A stretch of 64,000 bases of DNA, taken from Shimazuella soli. GTDB taxonomy: Bacteria; Bacillota; Bacilli; Thermoactinomycetales; Thermoactinomycetaceae. Positions within the stretch are counted from its first letter, which is position 1. Every line of letters starts with the position of its first letter. The notes under the pieces were generated by a model. The model was not told where the DNA came from. It worked only from the letters and a program-made list of their open reading frames with translations, and did no database searches. Location of the stretch: NCBI RefSeq assembly GCF_022511585.1, contig NZ_JAKWBN010000009.1, positions 1 through 64,000 on the forward strand, read 5' to 3'. The translations under genes and the position numbers were made by a program. This document shows positions 14,926 through 24,212 of the stretch, piece after piece.

Positions 14926-17328
14926 ATGGCAAATAATATCGTTGAAATTGTGGTAAAAGGAATCGACCAAGCCTCCAAAGTCTTTGAGCGAGTTTCCCTG
15001 CAAGCAGAACACTCCTTTGCTAACGTGGGAGATGCGGTAGATCGAATAGAAGAAAAGCTCCGTACCCTCCCTGAACCTAACTTGGCCATTCGTGTTCAAG
15101 AAGAACGAGCAAAAGCAGAACTAAAACAATTGCAGAGAGAAACGGATGTCGCTACCAAGGATCGGCATATGACGATTACGGCGAAGGCAGGACAAGCACT
15201 TGCTTTACTTCGCAAAGTTAGCGAACGAATGAATGAAGTGGGACAGCGGGGACGAGAAGTTGGGGAAGGAATGATCGATTTCTCGGAAAACGTAGCCCAA
15301 GGGTTAACCGTTCCTATTGCTTTAATTGGGGGATTGGCTTATAAAGCATCCGCAGATGTGGATCATGCGATGGCTATCATCGCTGCTCGTGTTGGTGGAG
15401 TGAAACAGAGCATTCAGCAAGTAACCCCTATTGTGAAGAACGTATTTGATCAAGGTTTGGGAGAAAGTTTAGCGAGCGTAGCAAATGCGGCAGGTTATGC
15501 ACAAACCAAATTGAGTAGTCTGTCTGCAATTCAATTGGAACAACTGATTACACAAGCTACTTCGTTAGAACAAGCCTTTGGAATGGATGCGGTGAGTAGC
15601 ATTGATGAAGTCATTGCGATCATGGGGAAATACAAAGTTTCTGCTATGCAAGCAATGGATTTAGTAGCAGCCGGATATCAAGAAGCGGATTTGTCGGCAA
15701 AGAATCTCAATCAACGATTACTCGAAACCAAAGGACGAGCAGAGCAAGTGGCAAAAGCGATGCAGACTTCCCCCTATGTGAAATTGATTTCTCAATGGCG
15801 ACAACTGCAAGAGGCCTTAACGCCCATTGGCGAACAGTTACTGGCTTTATCTCAGCAATATCTCCCAATGGTCATCCAGAAGATACAGGAGTTTGGGCAA
15901 TGGTTTGCATCTCTTTCGAAATCTTCTCAGGTAGCGATCATTGGATTCACGGCACTACTAGCGGTACTTCCCCTTATTACGATGTTTCTTGGAGCTTTGG
16001 TCATGACGGCATCGGCTTTGATTCCGCTATTTGCTGAAATTGGAGGAACAGCAGGATTGGTGGTGGCAGGGGTCGTTGCAATAGTAGGAGTGTTTATGCT
16101 CCTGATGAACTATGTCAAGGGATTCCGAGAAACCGTAACGGCTTTGTGGGATGGCTTTGTTTCGTCCGTCTCGAATAGTGCCAGCCAGTTTGGAACCTAT
16201 ATTCAGCCGATTCAAGAATCCTTTTCTCGATTGTGGCAAGGACTACAACCATTACTCGGTAGTATAGGAGCATTGGTGGTATCAGCGATTGCCATTATCC
16301 TTCCTCTAGTGAATGGATTATTTCGAGTATTAGGTCCACTTGCCACTTTAATCGTCAATGTCATTTCGTTAGCTATTAACACACTGAGTATGCTGGTCGC
16401 CTTTTTAGTCGGGGACTGGCAAGCAGTACTACAGTATTTAAACAATGCCTCAACGGAATTTGCAAATATTTTCATGAATTTATGGAATGTACTAGCGGAG
16501 TTTGTGATGGGAATCGTCGATACCGTAGTGTCGATGCTCACTGCAATGGGTGTCAATGTAAACGCCATTCTTTCCTCCACCGCTAGTTTTTTTATGAGCA
16601 TTTTTCAATCGATTTATAGCTTTACCATCGGAATCATGAGTGGGATCGCTAGTAGCATAACTTCTGGGATACGAATGGCAGGTTCCTTTTCCTCTGCTGG
16701 TCTACGATCCATGCAAGCAATCGCTTCGAGTATATGGAGTGGAATTCTTTCTTTAGCAAGAGGTTTTCTCTCAGGGGTATCCAGTACTTTTCGCAGTTTG
16801 CAAAGTATACTTTCTGGAATTTGGTCTGGCATTCGTTCTACGGCATCTAGTAGCTGGAATGCAGTGAAAAATGCCATTATCAAACCCATTCAGTCTGCGA
16901 AATCGATCCTACTCGGTATTATTTCAAGTATCAAGGGTGCTTTTGCGAGTATGAGAATCACCATCCCCAAACCAAGATTGCCGAGGATTCATATTGGAAG
17001 TAGCTCTACTTCTATCGGTGGAATTAGTATTCCGTATCCCACTTTTAGCGTCTCTTGGTATGCAAAAGGTGGGATTTTTAATCAGCCGAGCGTAGTTGGA
17101 TTAGCAGAACGGGGTCCAGAAGCGATTGTTCCTTTGTCTTCTTCTCGGATGCGTCCCTTTGCTCAAGCCATTGCCAAAGAATTACCGAGCGGTGGAAGTA
17201 CAGAGAATACGATTACCAATCAGTTTTATATTCAAGCAACCATTCGAGAAGAAGCAGACATTCAAAAGTTAGCGCAAAAACTCAATCGATTGCAGAACAT
17301 CCGAGCTAGAGCAGGAGGTGTACGCTAG
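14926..17328 (+). CDS. tail tape measure protein
   Basis: An 800-aa protein, ATG 14926 behind GGAGGGGGTGAGGCA. It sets tail length and helps DNA entry. It shows an N-terminal coiled coil (residues 1-110), a TMP core with QGLTVPIALIGGLAYKASAD near 125-150, several hydrophobic segments between about 330 and 560, and a Ser/Gly/Ile-rich repetitive region (SGIRMAGSFSSAGLRS and similar, about 570-690). The C-terminus carries GGIFNQPSVVGLAERGPE, a motif common at tape-measure ends. At about 1.5 angstrom per residue the tail would be about 120 nm. Confidence 0.9.
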   Translation: MANNIVEIVVKGIDQASKVFERVSLQAEHSFANVGDAVDRIEEKLRTLPEPNLAIRVQEERAKAELKQLQRETDVATKDRHMTITAKAGQALALLRKVSERMNEVGQRGREVGEGMIDFSENVAQGLTVPIALIGGLAYKASADVDHAMAIIAARVGGVKQSIQQVTPIVKNVFDQGLGESLASVANAAGYAQTKLSSLSAIQLEQLITQATSLEQAFGMDAVSSIDEVIAIMGKYKVSAMQAMDLVAAGYQEADLSAKNLNQRLLETKGRAEQVAKAMQTSPYVKLISQWRQLQEALTPIGEQLLALSQQYLPMVIQKIQEFGQWFASLSKSSQVAIIGFTALLAVLPLITMFLGALVMTASALIPLFAEIGGTAGLVVAGVVAIVGVFMLLMNYVKGFRETVTALWDGFVSSVSNSASQFGTYIQPIQESFSRLWQGLQPLLGSIGALVVSAIAIILPLVNGLFRVLGPLATLIVNVISLAINTLSMLVAFLVGDWQAVLQYLNNASTEFANIFMNLWNVLAEFVMGIVDTVVSMLTAMGVNVNAILSSTASFFMSIFQSIYSFTIGIMSGIASSITSGIRMAGSFSSAGLRSMQAIASSIWSGILSLARGFLSGVSSTFRSLQSILSGIWSGIRSTASSSWNAVKNAIIKPIQSAKSILLGIISSIKGAFASMRITIPKPRLPRIHIGSSSTSIGGISIPYPTFSVSWYAKGGIFNQPSVVGLAERGPEAIVPLSSSRMRPFAQAIAKELPSGGSTENTITNQFYIQATIREEADIQKLAQKLNRLQNIRARAGGVR

Positions 17329-18780
17329 ATGGCAATTCGATTTAATGGGTTGGATCTTCCTTCCTTTGTATTGGTCAATGATATTCACATATCCTTAGTT
17401 CCACCGATCAAACAAACAACGATTACCATATCGGGACGGGCAGGTTCCTATGATTTTGGCAACGAGCTAGGAGAGAGGAAAATAACCATCGACATCACCA
17501 TTGAAGCGAGTACACCAACTGAGTTGCGTGCGAACCTTCGACAGCTCGCTACATGGCTGTATTATGAAGATGCCAAGCAACTGATTCTCTTAGATGAACC
17601 AGATAAGTATTATCTTGCTAAAGTAACAGATGAAATTGAACTCAAACAAAATATTAGTATGGCGCAAGGATCGATTACCTTTTGGTGTAGCGATCCTTTT
17701 TCTTATGCTATTCAGGAAAAAGTAATTGCTTTGAACCCAATCGATGAGACACCCATTCCAATTACGAATAATGGAAACCAATCTTCTTCTCCACGTTTTC
17801 ATGTGGAATTTACCCAGCCGACAACGGAGTTTGCTTTGGTATCAGGGGAAGAATTTCTCTACTTTGGACAACCTTTGCAACAGGATACCCAAACAGCAAC
17901 CCAGACAAGAGTTACGATGCTCAACGATGATATGTCCTCTTTGACAGGTTGGACAAGCGGTGTTGGAGTAGATGGTGGAGTGATTGCAGGGTCTTTTGCT
18001 ACTGATGGATTTCGTTTCTCCCAATCAGGAGGAAATTATGGAACCGGTTCTGCTTGGCATGGAGCAGCCGCTGTGAAAACCATCGCAACACTCATCCAAG
18101 ATTTCACGATGGAGGCTTCTGTCTCCTTAAATCCTACTGCCAATAACCAAATGGGACGTGTAGAGGTCTATTTATTGGATGTGAACAATGCAATCATCGG
18201 AAAAATTGCCATCAAAGATATGTCCATCAATCTAGAATCTCCCCAACTCGAAGCACGAGCAGGGAATCTGGCATCGGGAACCTTATTTGTCGCTTATCGA
18301 GGGAAGAAGGAAGGATATTGGAAAGATTTTAGTGGAATCTTGCGTTTCTCTCGGATCGGAAATAAGTGGACCTGCCTTGCCGCTATTATCGATAGCAATG
18401 GTAGATGGATCAAGCAGTTTACGTATTCGTTTGTGGACACCAAAAATCTCTACACTGCCAAGCTCGCAGGGGTCCAGATTCATGTAGGAGCTTATGCGAA
18501 TTATGCGGTCATTCCAATCAATCGACTGTATGTTACCAATGTGAAGATTATCCAAGAAAATGTTCCAACGTCTACCCAAGTTCCTTATATTTTTTCGACA
18601 GGAGATGTACTCGAAATGGACTGTGCTACGGGTTCCATCTGGAAAAATGGGGAACCATTCTTCGCAGATTTGAATCCATCGAGTACCTTTATCCAACTTC
18701 CAACCGGAACGAGTGGGATTTCTGTCCTGCCAGCTAGTATCACCAATAGCACGATCACCTTTCGGGAGAGGTGGTTGTAG
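17329..18780 (+). CDS. distal tail protein (Dit) with C-terminal insertion domains
   Basis: A 483-aa protein starting ATG 17329 immediately after the tape measure stop. The N-terminal 150 residues match the Dit core (GRAGSYDFGNELGERKITID, then WLYYEDAKQLILLDEPDKYY and FWCSDPFSYA). Minimal Dits are about 250 aa. Here a large insertion (about residues 200-400, with GNYGTGSAWHGAAAVKTIAT and Gly/Asn-rich beta segments) looks like a carbohydrate-binding module, as in evolved Dits that contact the host wall. The C-terminus returns to Dit-like sequence (SGISVLPASITNSTITFRERW). Confidence 0.82.
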   Translation: MAIRFNGLDLPSFVLVNDIHISLVPPIKQTTITISGRAGSYDFGNELGERKITIDITIEASTPTELRANLRQLATWLYYEDAKQLILLDEPDKYYLAKVTDEIELKQNISMAQGSITFWCSDPFSYAIQEKVIALNPIDETPIPITNNGNQSSSPRFHVEFTQPTTEFALVSGEEFLYFGQPLQQDTQTATQTRVTMLNDDMSSLTGWTSGVGVDGGVIAGSFATDGFRFSQSGGNYGTGSAWHGAAAVKTIATLIQDFTMEASVSLNPTANNQMGRVEVYLLDVNNAIIGKIAIKDMSINLESPQLEARAGNLASGTLFVAYRGKKEGYWKDFSGILRFSRIGNKWTCLAAIIDSNGRWIKQFTYSFVDTKNLYTAKLAGVQIHVGAYANYAVIPINRLYVTNVKIIQENVPTSTQVPYIFSTGDVLEMDCATGSIWKNGEPFFADLNPSSTFIQLPTGTSGISVLPASITNSTITFRERWL

Positions 18781-21389
18781 TGGCCAATCTATATGTGTTG
18801 AATGCAGATGGAGTGGCACAAGGAATACTCAGTAACGATATTCCCAGTGCTTGTCCATTCTGGGATGATACGCACACTGAGCGATTGGAACATGGACTAT
18901 TGACGTTGGAATTTACGATTCCTGCCAATCATCCATCTGCTTCTCTCTTTACAACAGAGGGCTATATCATGTATCCAACCGAAGATGGAGAATGGCAGTT
19001 ACTTCAAATCAAGGAAATTACAGATCAGAACCAAGATCGCACCTATACCAAGCAGATCTTTTGTGAAAATGCGGCAGTATCGGATTTACTTGGTCAGATT
19101 GTTCGTCCTGCTTCGTTAAACAGCCAAACAATCGAGCAGATATTTACCTATGTCCTGCAAGGAACAGGCTGGTCACTCAGAAGGACGGATTATGCAGGAG
19201 TAAACGACTTTGTGTTTGATGACTATATCACCTCCCTCGAAGCTGTTCATAAAATCCTTGATGTGTTTGGAGCAGAGATTGTTTTTCGGGTAGATTTCAA
19301 TGGGTTACGGATAAGTCAAAAGTGGATCGATGTGGTGCAACGAAGAGGACAGGATACCAAGAAAATGTTTGTGTATGGACTTGATTTGGTAGATGTGGAA
19401 CGAGTGGAGGATACCAAAGACTTGGTAACCGCTTTGATTGCAGTAGGGCAAGCGGATGCCAATGGAAATCCTTTAACGTTTGCAGGTTACACTCCACCTG
19501 TTAATACGAATTATGAGAAGGTAAATGACTGGGTAGGAAGTACGGTTGCCCTTCAACAGTTCGGGAAAAATGGGAAGCATATCTTTGGCGTGTACAAAGA
19601 TGACCAAGCAACGAATGCGGTTGAGCTTTACAACAACACGATCAAAAAGTTGGATGAGCTATCGAAACCACGCATCACATACACCGTAAATGTCGTGCTG
19701 TTGGAACAACTGACTGGATATGAAGCACATCGGGTTCGTTTGGGAGATACGATTCGGGTGCAAGATACCACGTTTCAGCCCGATTTATTACTCGAAGCTC
19801 GCATCATCGAGAAGAAACGAAGTTTATCTGATCCCACCCAAAACAGCGTGACGCTTGGAGAGTTTATTCCTATCGCACCTTCTTCGATGGAGGGAATCAA
19901 ACGAATCCAAAGTATCATCCAACAAAACCAGAGTAAATGGGATACGGTTTCTTCTTGGGCAACGACAGATACCAATGGGCAAGTGGTTTTGGATGGGCAA
20001 AAAGTAAAGACCAATAGTTTGCCATTGGATCGAACCGCAGGTGGTACGATGAAACTCACTGCCAATGACAGCATTGTGATGCTCGCAGATGATGAGACCC
20101 CTGTTGGACAACTCAGCGGAACATCGGGTGGATTTAGTTTTTTAGCAGCAGGGCAAATTCAATCTGATTCGGTTGTTTCTCGAAATGAAGAGGATTATTC
20201 CATTTTCGTTGATCCGGTAAATGGAGATGACAATTATAGTGGCACAGAAGGGGATTGGGCAAAAGCGAAGAAAACGCTCCAGTCTGCCTTTGATTCTTTG
20301 CCTCGTTTTAATGAAGGAACCATTACCATTTGGATCAAATCAGGGACAACCGCTTGGACAGAGGCAACCGAACTCTATTTAGTTGGAGTAAGTGGGCCTG
20401 GCACGATTATCATTAATTTTCAAGCAAGGACAGCCATATTAAATGGCCGTCTGAACATTATCAACTGTACCAATCATATCAACTTGCAAAACGGATCGAT
20501 TAAGAATCAGGAAGTGTTCGCCTCCACTTTTTATAGAGGTTGTTTGTATACCGAATGTGCGACAAGAGTGACCTTAAACAACATGTATTTTGATGCCAGA
20601 GCAGGAGCGAAGCTAGCATATTGCATTGCTGGCTTCTTTAATTCCTATATCCAAATTTATAGCAGTGAAGCCTACAATGCACTTACAGCACAGGTTGTTT
20701 CAGCGTATGGAAGTAGAATCGATTTTCAAGGTACAGGAGTGAAAGGAAGTGGAGGACAATATGGGTTGTATGTGGTAGGTTCGTCCATGTTAGGAGGAGT
20801 TGGATCACAACCTACTGGAACAACAGGGAACATTTTAAAAGCCCAAAGTGGCTTTTGTGATACTACTTTCACCACTGATGCCGGTACTCCACCAAATGCA
20901 GGGACAACTTCTACCACTACTACGACATGGACTGCTACTTCTACCCAATCTTGGCGAGATGCCTATGGAGGTTGGAGGAGCGACAACAATTATGTATATC
21001 AAGGAGAGTACAGTGGTTACGGAAACCACCGAGGCTGTGCCTTTTTTAATTACAGCGATATTCAGTCCAAACTGTCTGGAAAGACAGTCAAGAATGTGCA
21101 ACTTTATCTGTCTCGACGTGCAGGGGGAACGAATGCGGCTCAATCTGTCAATGTGTATACCCATAATCTGACGAGTGCTTCTGGTACTCCGGTTCTCACG
21201 CTCCACAAATCGGCGGCAGGAAGTTACAGTGTGGGACAGGCAAAGTGGATCACGCTTCCCAATTCCATTGGAGATAGCTTAAAGAATGGGACTGCGAAAG
21301 GGATAGCTCTCTACTCTTCTACTGGTTCTCCTTATATGACTTTTAATGGAGGTTCTAGTGTACAACTCAAAATTACTTATGAAGGGTGA
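18780..21389 (+). CDS. tail-associated endopeptidase-like / tail spike protein
   Basis: An 869-aa baseplate protein. Residues 1-390 match the minor structural protein N-terminal domain found in Tal proteins (VFGAEIVFRVDFNGLRIS, ARIIEKKRSLSDPTQNSVTL). Residues about 470-690 form a right-handed beta-helix (FVDPVNGDDNYSGTEGDW and ILNGRLNIINCTNHINLQNG), as in spikes that bind or cleave surface polysaccharide. A C-terminal beta-sandwich-like domain (WRDAYGGWRSDNNYVYQGEY) follows, a module I associate with phage tail fibres. GTG 18780 has GAGGTGG at good spacing; GTG 18771 is the alternative. Confidence 0.82.
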   Translation: MANLYVLNADGVAQGILSNDIPSACPFWDDTHTERLEHGLLTLEFTIPANHPSASLFTTEGYIMYPTEDGEWQLLQIKEITDQNQDRTYTKQIFCENAAVSDLLGQIVRPASLNSQTIEQIFTYVLQGTGWSLRRTDYAGVNDFVFDDYITSLEAVHKILDVFGAEIVFRVDFNGLRISQKWIDVVQRRGQDTKKMFVYGLDLVDVERVEDTKDLVTALIAVGQADANGNPLTFAGYTPPVNTNYEKVNDWVGSTVALQQFGKNGKHIFGVYKDDQATNAVELYNNTIKKLDELSKPRITYTVNVVLLEQLTGYEAHRVRLGDTIRVQDTTFQPDLLLEARIIEKKRSLSDPTQNSVTLGEFIPIAPSSMEGIKRIQSIIQQNQSKWDTVSSWATTDTNGQVVLDGQKVKTNSLPLDRTAGGTMKLTANDSIVMLADDETPVGQLSGTSGGFSFLAAGQIQSDSVVSRNEEDYSIFVDPVNGDDNYSGTEGDWAKAKKTLQSAFDSLPRFNEGTITIWIKSGTTAWTEATELYLVGVSGPGTIIINFQARTAILNGRLNIINCTNHINLQNGSIKNQEVFASTFYRGCLYTECATRVTLNNMYFDARAGAKLAYCIAGFFNSYIQIYSSEAYNALTAQVVSAYGSRIDFQGTGVKGSGGQYGLYVVGSSMLGGVGSQPTGTTGNILKAQSGFCDTTFTTDAGTPPNAGTTSTTTTTWTATSTQSWRDAYGGWRSDNNYVYQGEYSGYGNHRGCAFFNYSDIQSKLSGKTVKNVQLYLSRRAGGTNAAQSVNVYTHNLTSASGTPVLTLHKSAAGSYSVGQAKWITLPNSIGDSLKNGTAKGIALYSSTGSPYMTFNGGSSVQLKITYEG

Positions 21390-21395
21390 TGGTGT

Positions 21396-21692
21396 ATGGC
21401 TTTTCAAGTGGTTTTATATGACGAAGAGGGTGTCATCTTAGATGTTTTCTCTGCACTCGAAAAAATAATAGTAGAAGAAAATAATATCTCATGGGCAGGT
21501 GGAGGATTGGTAGATGTGCAGTCCTCTTTTTTGATTTTGGATGAGTCGATTTCCGTTGGGGGAACAGGAAGTGTACTAGAATCTAGCTTGAAGAATTTGG
21601 ACCAAAAAAAGAATCTCAAAAGCGATATTTCGAGATTGCAAACAGATATTCAAGCGAATCAAGATGCAATTAATTTTCTACTGGGATTGTAA
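21396..21692 (+). CDS. small tail-fibre-associated protein
   Basis: A 98-aa protein, ATG 21396 behind GGGTGATGGT. The N-terminal half is beta-rich (FQVVLYDEEGVILDVFSALE). The C-terminal half is a coiled coil (LDQKKNLKSDISRLQTDIQA). It resembles small proteins that follow the tail spike in Bacillus phages and may trimerise with it. No family is assigned. Confidence 0.65.
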   Translation: MAFQVVLYDEEGVILDVFSALEKIIVEENNISWAGGGLVDVQSSFLILDESISVGGTGSVLESSLKNLDQKKNLKSDISRLQTDIQANQDAINFLLGL

Positions 21693-21704
21693 AGGAGGAA
21701 GATC

Positions 21705-21836
21705 ATGTCCAGTCGATTATATGCCTATTTTTATACCTGTTGGAAAAACGGAACGATCTCGCAGGAGCAATTACAAACGGCAGTTACTAAAGGATATATT
21801 ACCCAAGAGGAATACGACAGAATGATAACGAGCTAA
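21705..21836 (+). CDS. xkdX: XkdX-family protein
   Basis: A 43-aa protein starting ATG 21705 behind AAAGGAGGAAGATC. It contains ISQEQLQTAVTKGYITQEEY and closes RMITS. This is the XkdX signature (short helical hairpin with K-G-Y-I-T-x-E-E-Y), found between tail fibres and the lysis genes in PBSX-like prophages. Its precise role is unknown. Confidence 0.85.
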   Translation: MSSRLYAYFYTCWKNGTISQEQLQTAVTKGYITQEEYDRMITS

Positions 21837-21850
21837 GGAAGCTCTTTTTT
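21830..21850 (+). terminator. hairpin overlapping the xkdX stop
   Basis: GAGCT (21830) pairs with AGCTC after a short AAGGA loop, followed by TTTTTTG. A short, possibly partial terminator separating tail from lysis genes. Confidence 0.55.
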
Positions 21851-21882
21851 GTTTGGGGGTGATATCATGAGGAGGAGATGAC

Positions 21883-22155
21883 ATGCAAGAGCCACAAGGT
21901 GCGTCGATCTCAATTAACCAGATGTACGAATTGATGATTCAATTGGATAAGCGATTGGATCGCATTGAAACTGATCTTGCTCTCATTCGAGAAAAACAAA
22001 GTAACGAAGTTCAACATTTAAAAGTAGAGTTGGATAAGTTGGAGAAGGAATTAAACGAAGTAAGGCGGGAAGTAAAGCAAGCACATGAAAAAATCGCAAA
22101 CCGAGACCGGACATGGGTAGGAATTTTTCTTACTGGGGTTTTTTTATTTGGTTGA
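21883..22155 (+). CDS. xhlA: XhlA-like holin-associated protein, C-terminus frameshifted
   Basis: A 90-aa protein, ATG 21883. Residues about 10-75 are a coiled coil (KRLDRIETDLALIREKQS) and the end is a transmembrane segment (WVGIFLTGVFLFG), the layout of XhlA/haemolysin accessory proteins. The frame ends within the membrane segment at a T7 run (22139-22145). With eight T the protein would continue FFIWLIQQNLIH and stop at 22188 just before the holin, a typical XhlA tail. So the gene is frameshifted by one base, or the run is mis-called. Confidence 0.78.
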   Translation: MQEPQGASISINQMYELMIQLDKRLDRIETDLALIREKQSNEVQHLKVELDKLEKELNEVRREVKQAHEKIANRDRTWVGIFLTGVFLFG

Positions 22156-22190
22156 TTCAACAGAATCTTATCCACTAGGAGGAATTAGGT

Positions 22191-22433
22191 GTGACATTTA
22201 CTACATTAGCAACAGTGATCTTTGCGATTTGTCAGGCAGTCAATATTGCGTTACCAGATAGGTTTAAAAAGTTTATTCCATTGGTGGCAGTGGTGTTAGG
22301 TTCTGCAACTGCCTTTTTGGGAGATGGAGATTATATCACCTCGATTTCGGCTGCTTTAACAGCAATCGGGTTTCATAGCGGTGTGAAGAACACAACTGAA
22401 ATTAAGCTGTTTGCTAACAAGGAGGGAGAATAA
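22191..22433 (+). CDS. phage holin
   Basis: An 80-aa membrane protein, GTG 22191 behind CTAGGAGGAATTAG. It has two hydrophobic segments (TLATVIFAICQAVNIAL and FIPLVAVVLGSATAFL) and a short soluble C-terminus. It lies between XhlA and the amidase, the usual holin position. It would permeabilise the membrane at the end of the lytic cycle so the endolysin reaches the wall. Confidence 0.82.
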   Translation: MTFTTLATVIFAICQAVNIALPDRFKKFIPLVAVVLGSATAFLGDGDYITSISAALTAIGFHSGVKNTTEIKLFANKEGE

Positions 22434-22434
22434 A

Positions 22435-23124
22435 ATGGAAATTAAACAACGTCTGATCCCTACTAAATACACCAATATTCGACCTCGGATAAAACTGGTC
22501 CCCAAATATATAACCGTCCATGAGACGGCGAATGTGAGTCGTGGCGCAGATGCCGCGGCTCATGCTTCTTTATTGGAGAGGGGAAATTCCCGAACGGCAA
22601 GCTGGCACTTTACCTGTGATGATCACCAGATCATTCAACATATACCAGAGAATGAGGTAAGCTGGCACGCGGGTGATGGGCGTAACGGAACAGGAAATAG
22701 GCAAAGTTTGAGCCTAGAAATTTGTGTGAATCAAGATGGGAATTATGAAAAAGCCAAGGAAAATGCGATTTGGCTTATTCAGTATTTAATGAGGAAACAT
22801 AACGTTCCGATTGAACGAGTAGTGCCCCATAAGATATGGAGTGGAAAGGATTGTCCCCATAAACTATTGCCGTATTGGAGTGAGTTTGTAAGCAGACTAA
22901 AAGGAACCAATAAGCCTAGTATTCCTAGTTACCCCGGTACTCTTTTGAAACGTGGTTCTAAAGGAGAAAATGTAAAGTTGGTCCAGCGGAAACTTGGAGG
23001 TTTAATAGTGGATGGAATTTTTGGAATAAAAACTGAAACGGCAGTGAAGAAGTTTCAAAAAGCGAAAAGATTAGTTGTAGATGGGATTGTAGGCCCTACT
23101 ACATGGAGTAATTTATTCAGATAA
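22435..23124 (+). CDS. N-acetylmuramoyl-L-alanine amidase (endolysin)
   Basis: A 229-aa lysin, ATG 22435 behind GGAGGGAGAATAAA. Residues about 15-155 are an Amidase_2 domain with zinc ligands in ITVHETAN, a later WHF, and HKIWSGKDCP. Residues about 165-229 are a peptidoglycan-binding domain (LKRGSKGENVKLVQRKLGG, VDGIFGIKTETAVKKFQK). No signal peptide, so export depends on the holin. A second, 5'-truncated copy of the amidase domain with a different C-terminus occurs at 47995-48566. Confidence 0.92.
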   Translation: MEIKQRLIPTKYTNIRPRIKLVPKYITVHETANVSRGADAAAHASLLERGNSRTASWHFTCDDHQIIQHIPENEVSWHAGDGRNGTGNRQSLSLEICVNQDGNYEKAKENAIWLIQYLMRKHNVPIERVVPHKIWSGKDCPHKLLPYWSEFVSRLKGTNKPSIPSYPGTLLKRGSKGENVKLVQRKLGGLIVDGIFGIKTETAVKKFQKAKRLVVDGIVGPTTWSNLFR

Positions 23125-23141
23125 GATATTTTTGAGATAAA

Positions 23142-23177
23142 CAAAACTCAGCTATCTAGCATGATAACTGAGTTTTG
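23142..23177 (+). terminator. terminator at the end of the phage late operon
   Basis: CAAAACTCAG (23142-23151) pairs with CTGAGTTTTG (23168-23177). It is a perfect 10-bp stem containing A and T tracts, so it may work in both directions. Confidence 0.75.
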
Positions 23178-23259
23178 TAAAAGGTAAGTTGTATTATACA
23201 TGGCCTGGTGGGTCGGTTTCTAAACGAATCATTGAGATTTCCACCTCCTTATCCAAAAC

Positions 23260-23550
23260 TTAGCCTAGTTTTCTTTCTTGTTTTAGAATAAGTAGGTTTA
23301 ATAAGAATTCCTCTGCCTTTTTAATAGAAGAAAAATGATGTAAAATGCAGAATCCATCCTCATAAATATGAGTAAGTTGTCGTTCATTTCGAAGTATCAA
23401 GCAACTAGGTAGCATCATAATTCGGTAACCCAAAGCTATAGAGTGATCTTTTAGATCAGTTAGATCTACATTTTCGCTTAAGGTTGCCACTAAAGTATAG
23501 GTATCATCTTCATGACAATATTTTTCTACCTTTAGTTCCTTAATGAACAT
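23260..23550 (-). CDS. hypothetical protein downstream of pyrF-like gene
   Basis: A 96-aa protein. ATG 23550 (MFIKELKVEKYCHEDDTYTL) overlaps the end of the upstream decarboxylase gene by 11 bp and has GAGG at good spacing. A longer frame starting further upstream would overlap the enzyme much more. It is alpha/beta with a Cys-containing C-terminal half (GFCILHHFSSIKKAEEFLLN). I do not recognise it. As the last gene of the minus-strand group it is presumably co-transcribed with the nucleotide enzymes. Confidence 0.65.
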   Translation of the reverse strand: MFIKELKVEKYCHEDDTYTLVATLSENVDLTDLKDHSIALGYRIMMLPSCLILRNERQLTHIYEDGFCILHHFSSIKKAEEFLLNLLILKQERKLG

Positions 23551-24208
23551 GTTTGGAAACCTCTTTTTGGAATCGGATAGCTGCTGCTCTAGGATGTTTG
23601 TCTTCATAAATGGCTCGTCCGATGATTCCAAATGTAGCTCCAGCATCTATTGCATCTGCTAATTGACCACCTTGTGCACCTATCCCGCAAGAAACTATTA
23701 CTTTTTCAGATCCAACTATTCCTCTTAAGGCTTTTATTTGATCAGGACGTGTACCTGGTGCTTGAATACCATAGCAATCGAGAAAATTACATAATTCTGC
23801 AAACTGAGTTGCATGTTGTCTGGTAAATTCTAATCCCCCAGGAGAAGTTAATTCAGTTACAATGATGATTCCCATCTCATTACCAGCAACTTCTTTTAGT
23901 TCTAAAATACTATCAGAACCAATAAACCCATGTACCATAATTGCATCAGCACCAGCATCTTTCACTAGGTTTGCAATTCGGTTGTTGGTAACTGGAACAT
24001 CTGCTACTTTGAAATCCGCAATAATAGGAAGGTTATACTTTCGTTTTACTTCCGTTAGTAGAGATAAACCTTCTTTTAAAATAAGAGGATAATTAAACTT
24101 AATGGCATCTACAACATCGTAACACTGGTCCAAAACATGAAGTGTTGATGTTCTATCAGGAGTATCGATAGCCAGAATGATATGGCTATTGGGTGTATTC
24201 AGAAACAT
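23540..24208 (-). CDS. pyrF: orotidine-5'-phosphate decarboxylase, archaeal-type
   Basis: A 222-aa TIM barrel converting OMP to UMP. The catalytic tetrad is visible: Lys37 in AIKFNYPLIL, then Asp65, Lys67 and Asp70 in ADFKVAD. The phosphate-binding end includes GIQAPGTRPDQI and GIGAQGG. The pattern (DFKVADVPVTNN, VHGFIGSDS, GTRP) follows the archaeal, methanogen-like OMPDC subfamily rather than the bacterial pyr-operon enzyme. It sits in one minus-strand transcription unit with a second, different OMP decarboxylase, a thymidylate kinase and a PLP enzyme. It could instead act on a modified nucleotide. Confidence 0.82.
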   Translation of the reverse strand: MFLNTPNSHIILAIDTPDRTSTLHVLDQCYDVVDAIKFNYPLILKEGLSLLTEVKRKYNLPIIADFKVADVPVTNNRIANLVKDAGADAIMVHGFIGSDSILELKEVAGNEMGIIIVTELTSPGGLEFTRQHATQFAELCNFLDCYGIQAPGTRPDQIKALRGIVGSEKVIVSCGIGAQGGQLADAIDAGATFGIIGRAIYEDKHPRAAAIRFQKEVSKHVH

Positions 24209-24212
24209 ATCA

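Noticed and set aside
18283-18819. 178-aa minus-strand frame antisense to the Dit gene
   Set aside because: Antisense shadow of a clear Dit protein with no start signals.
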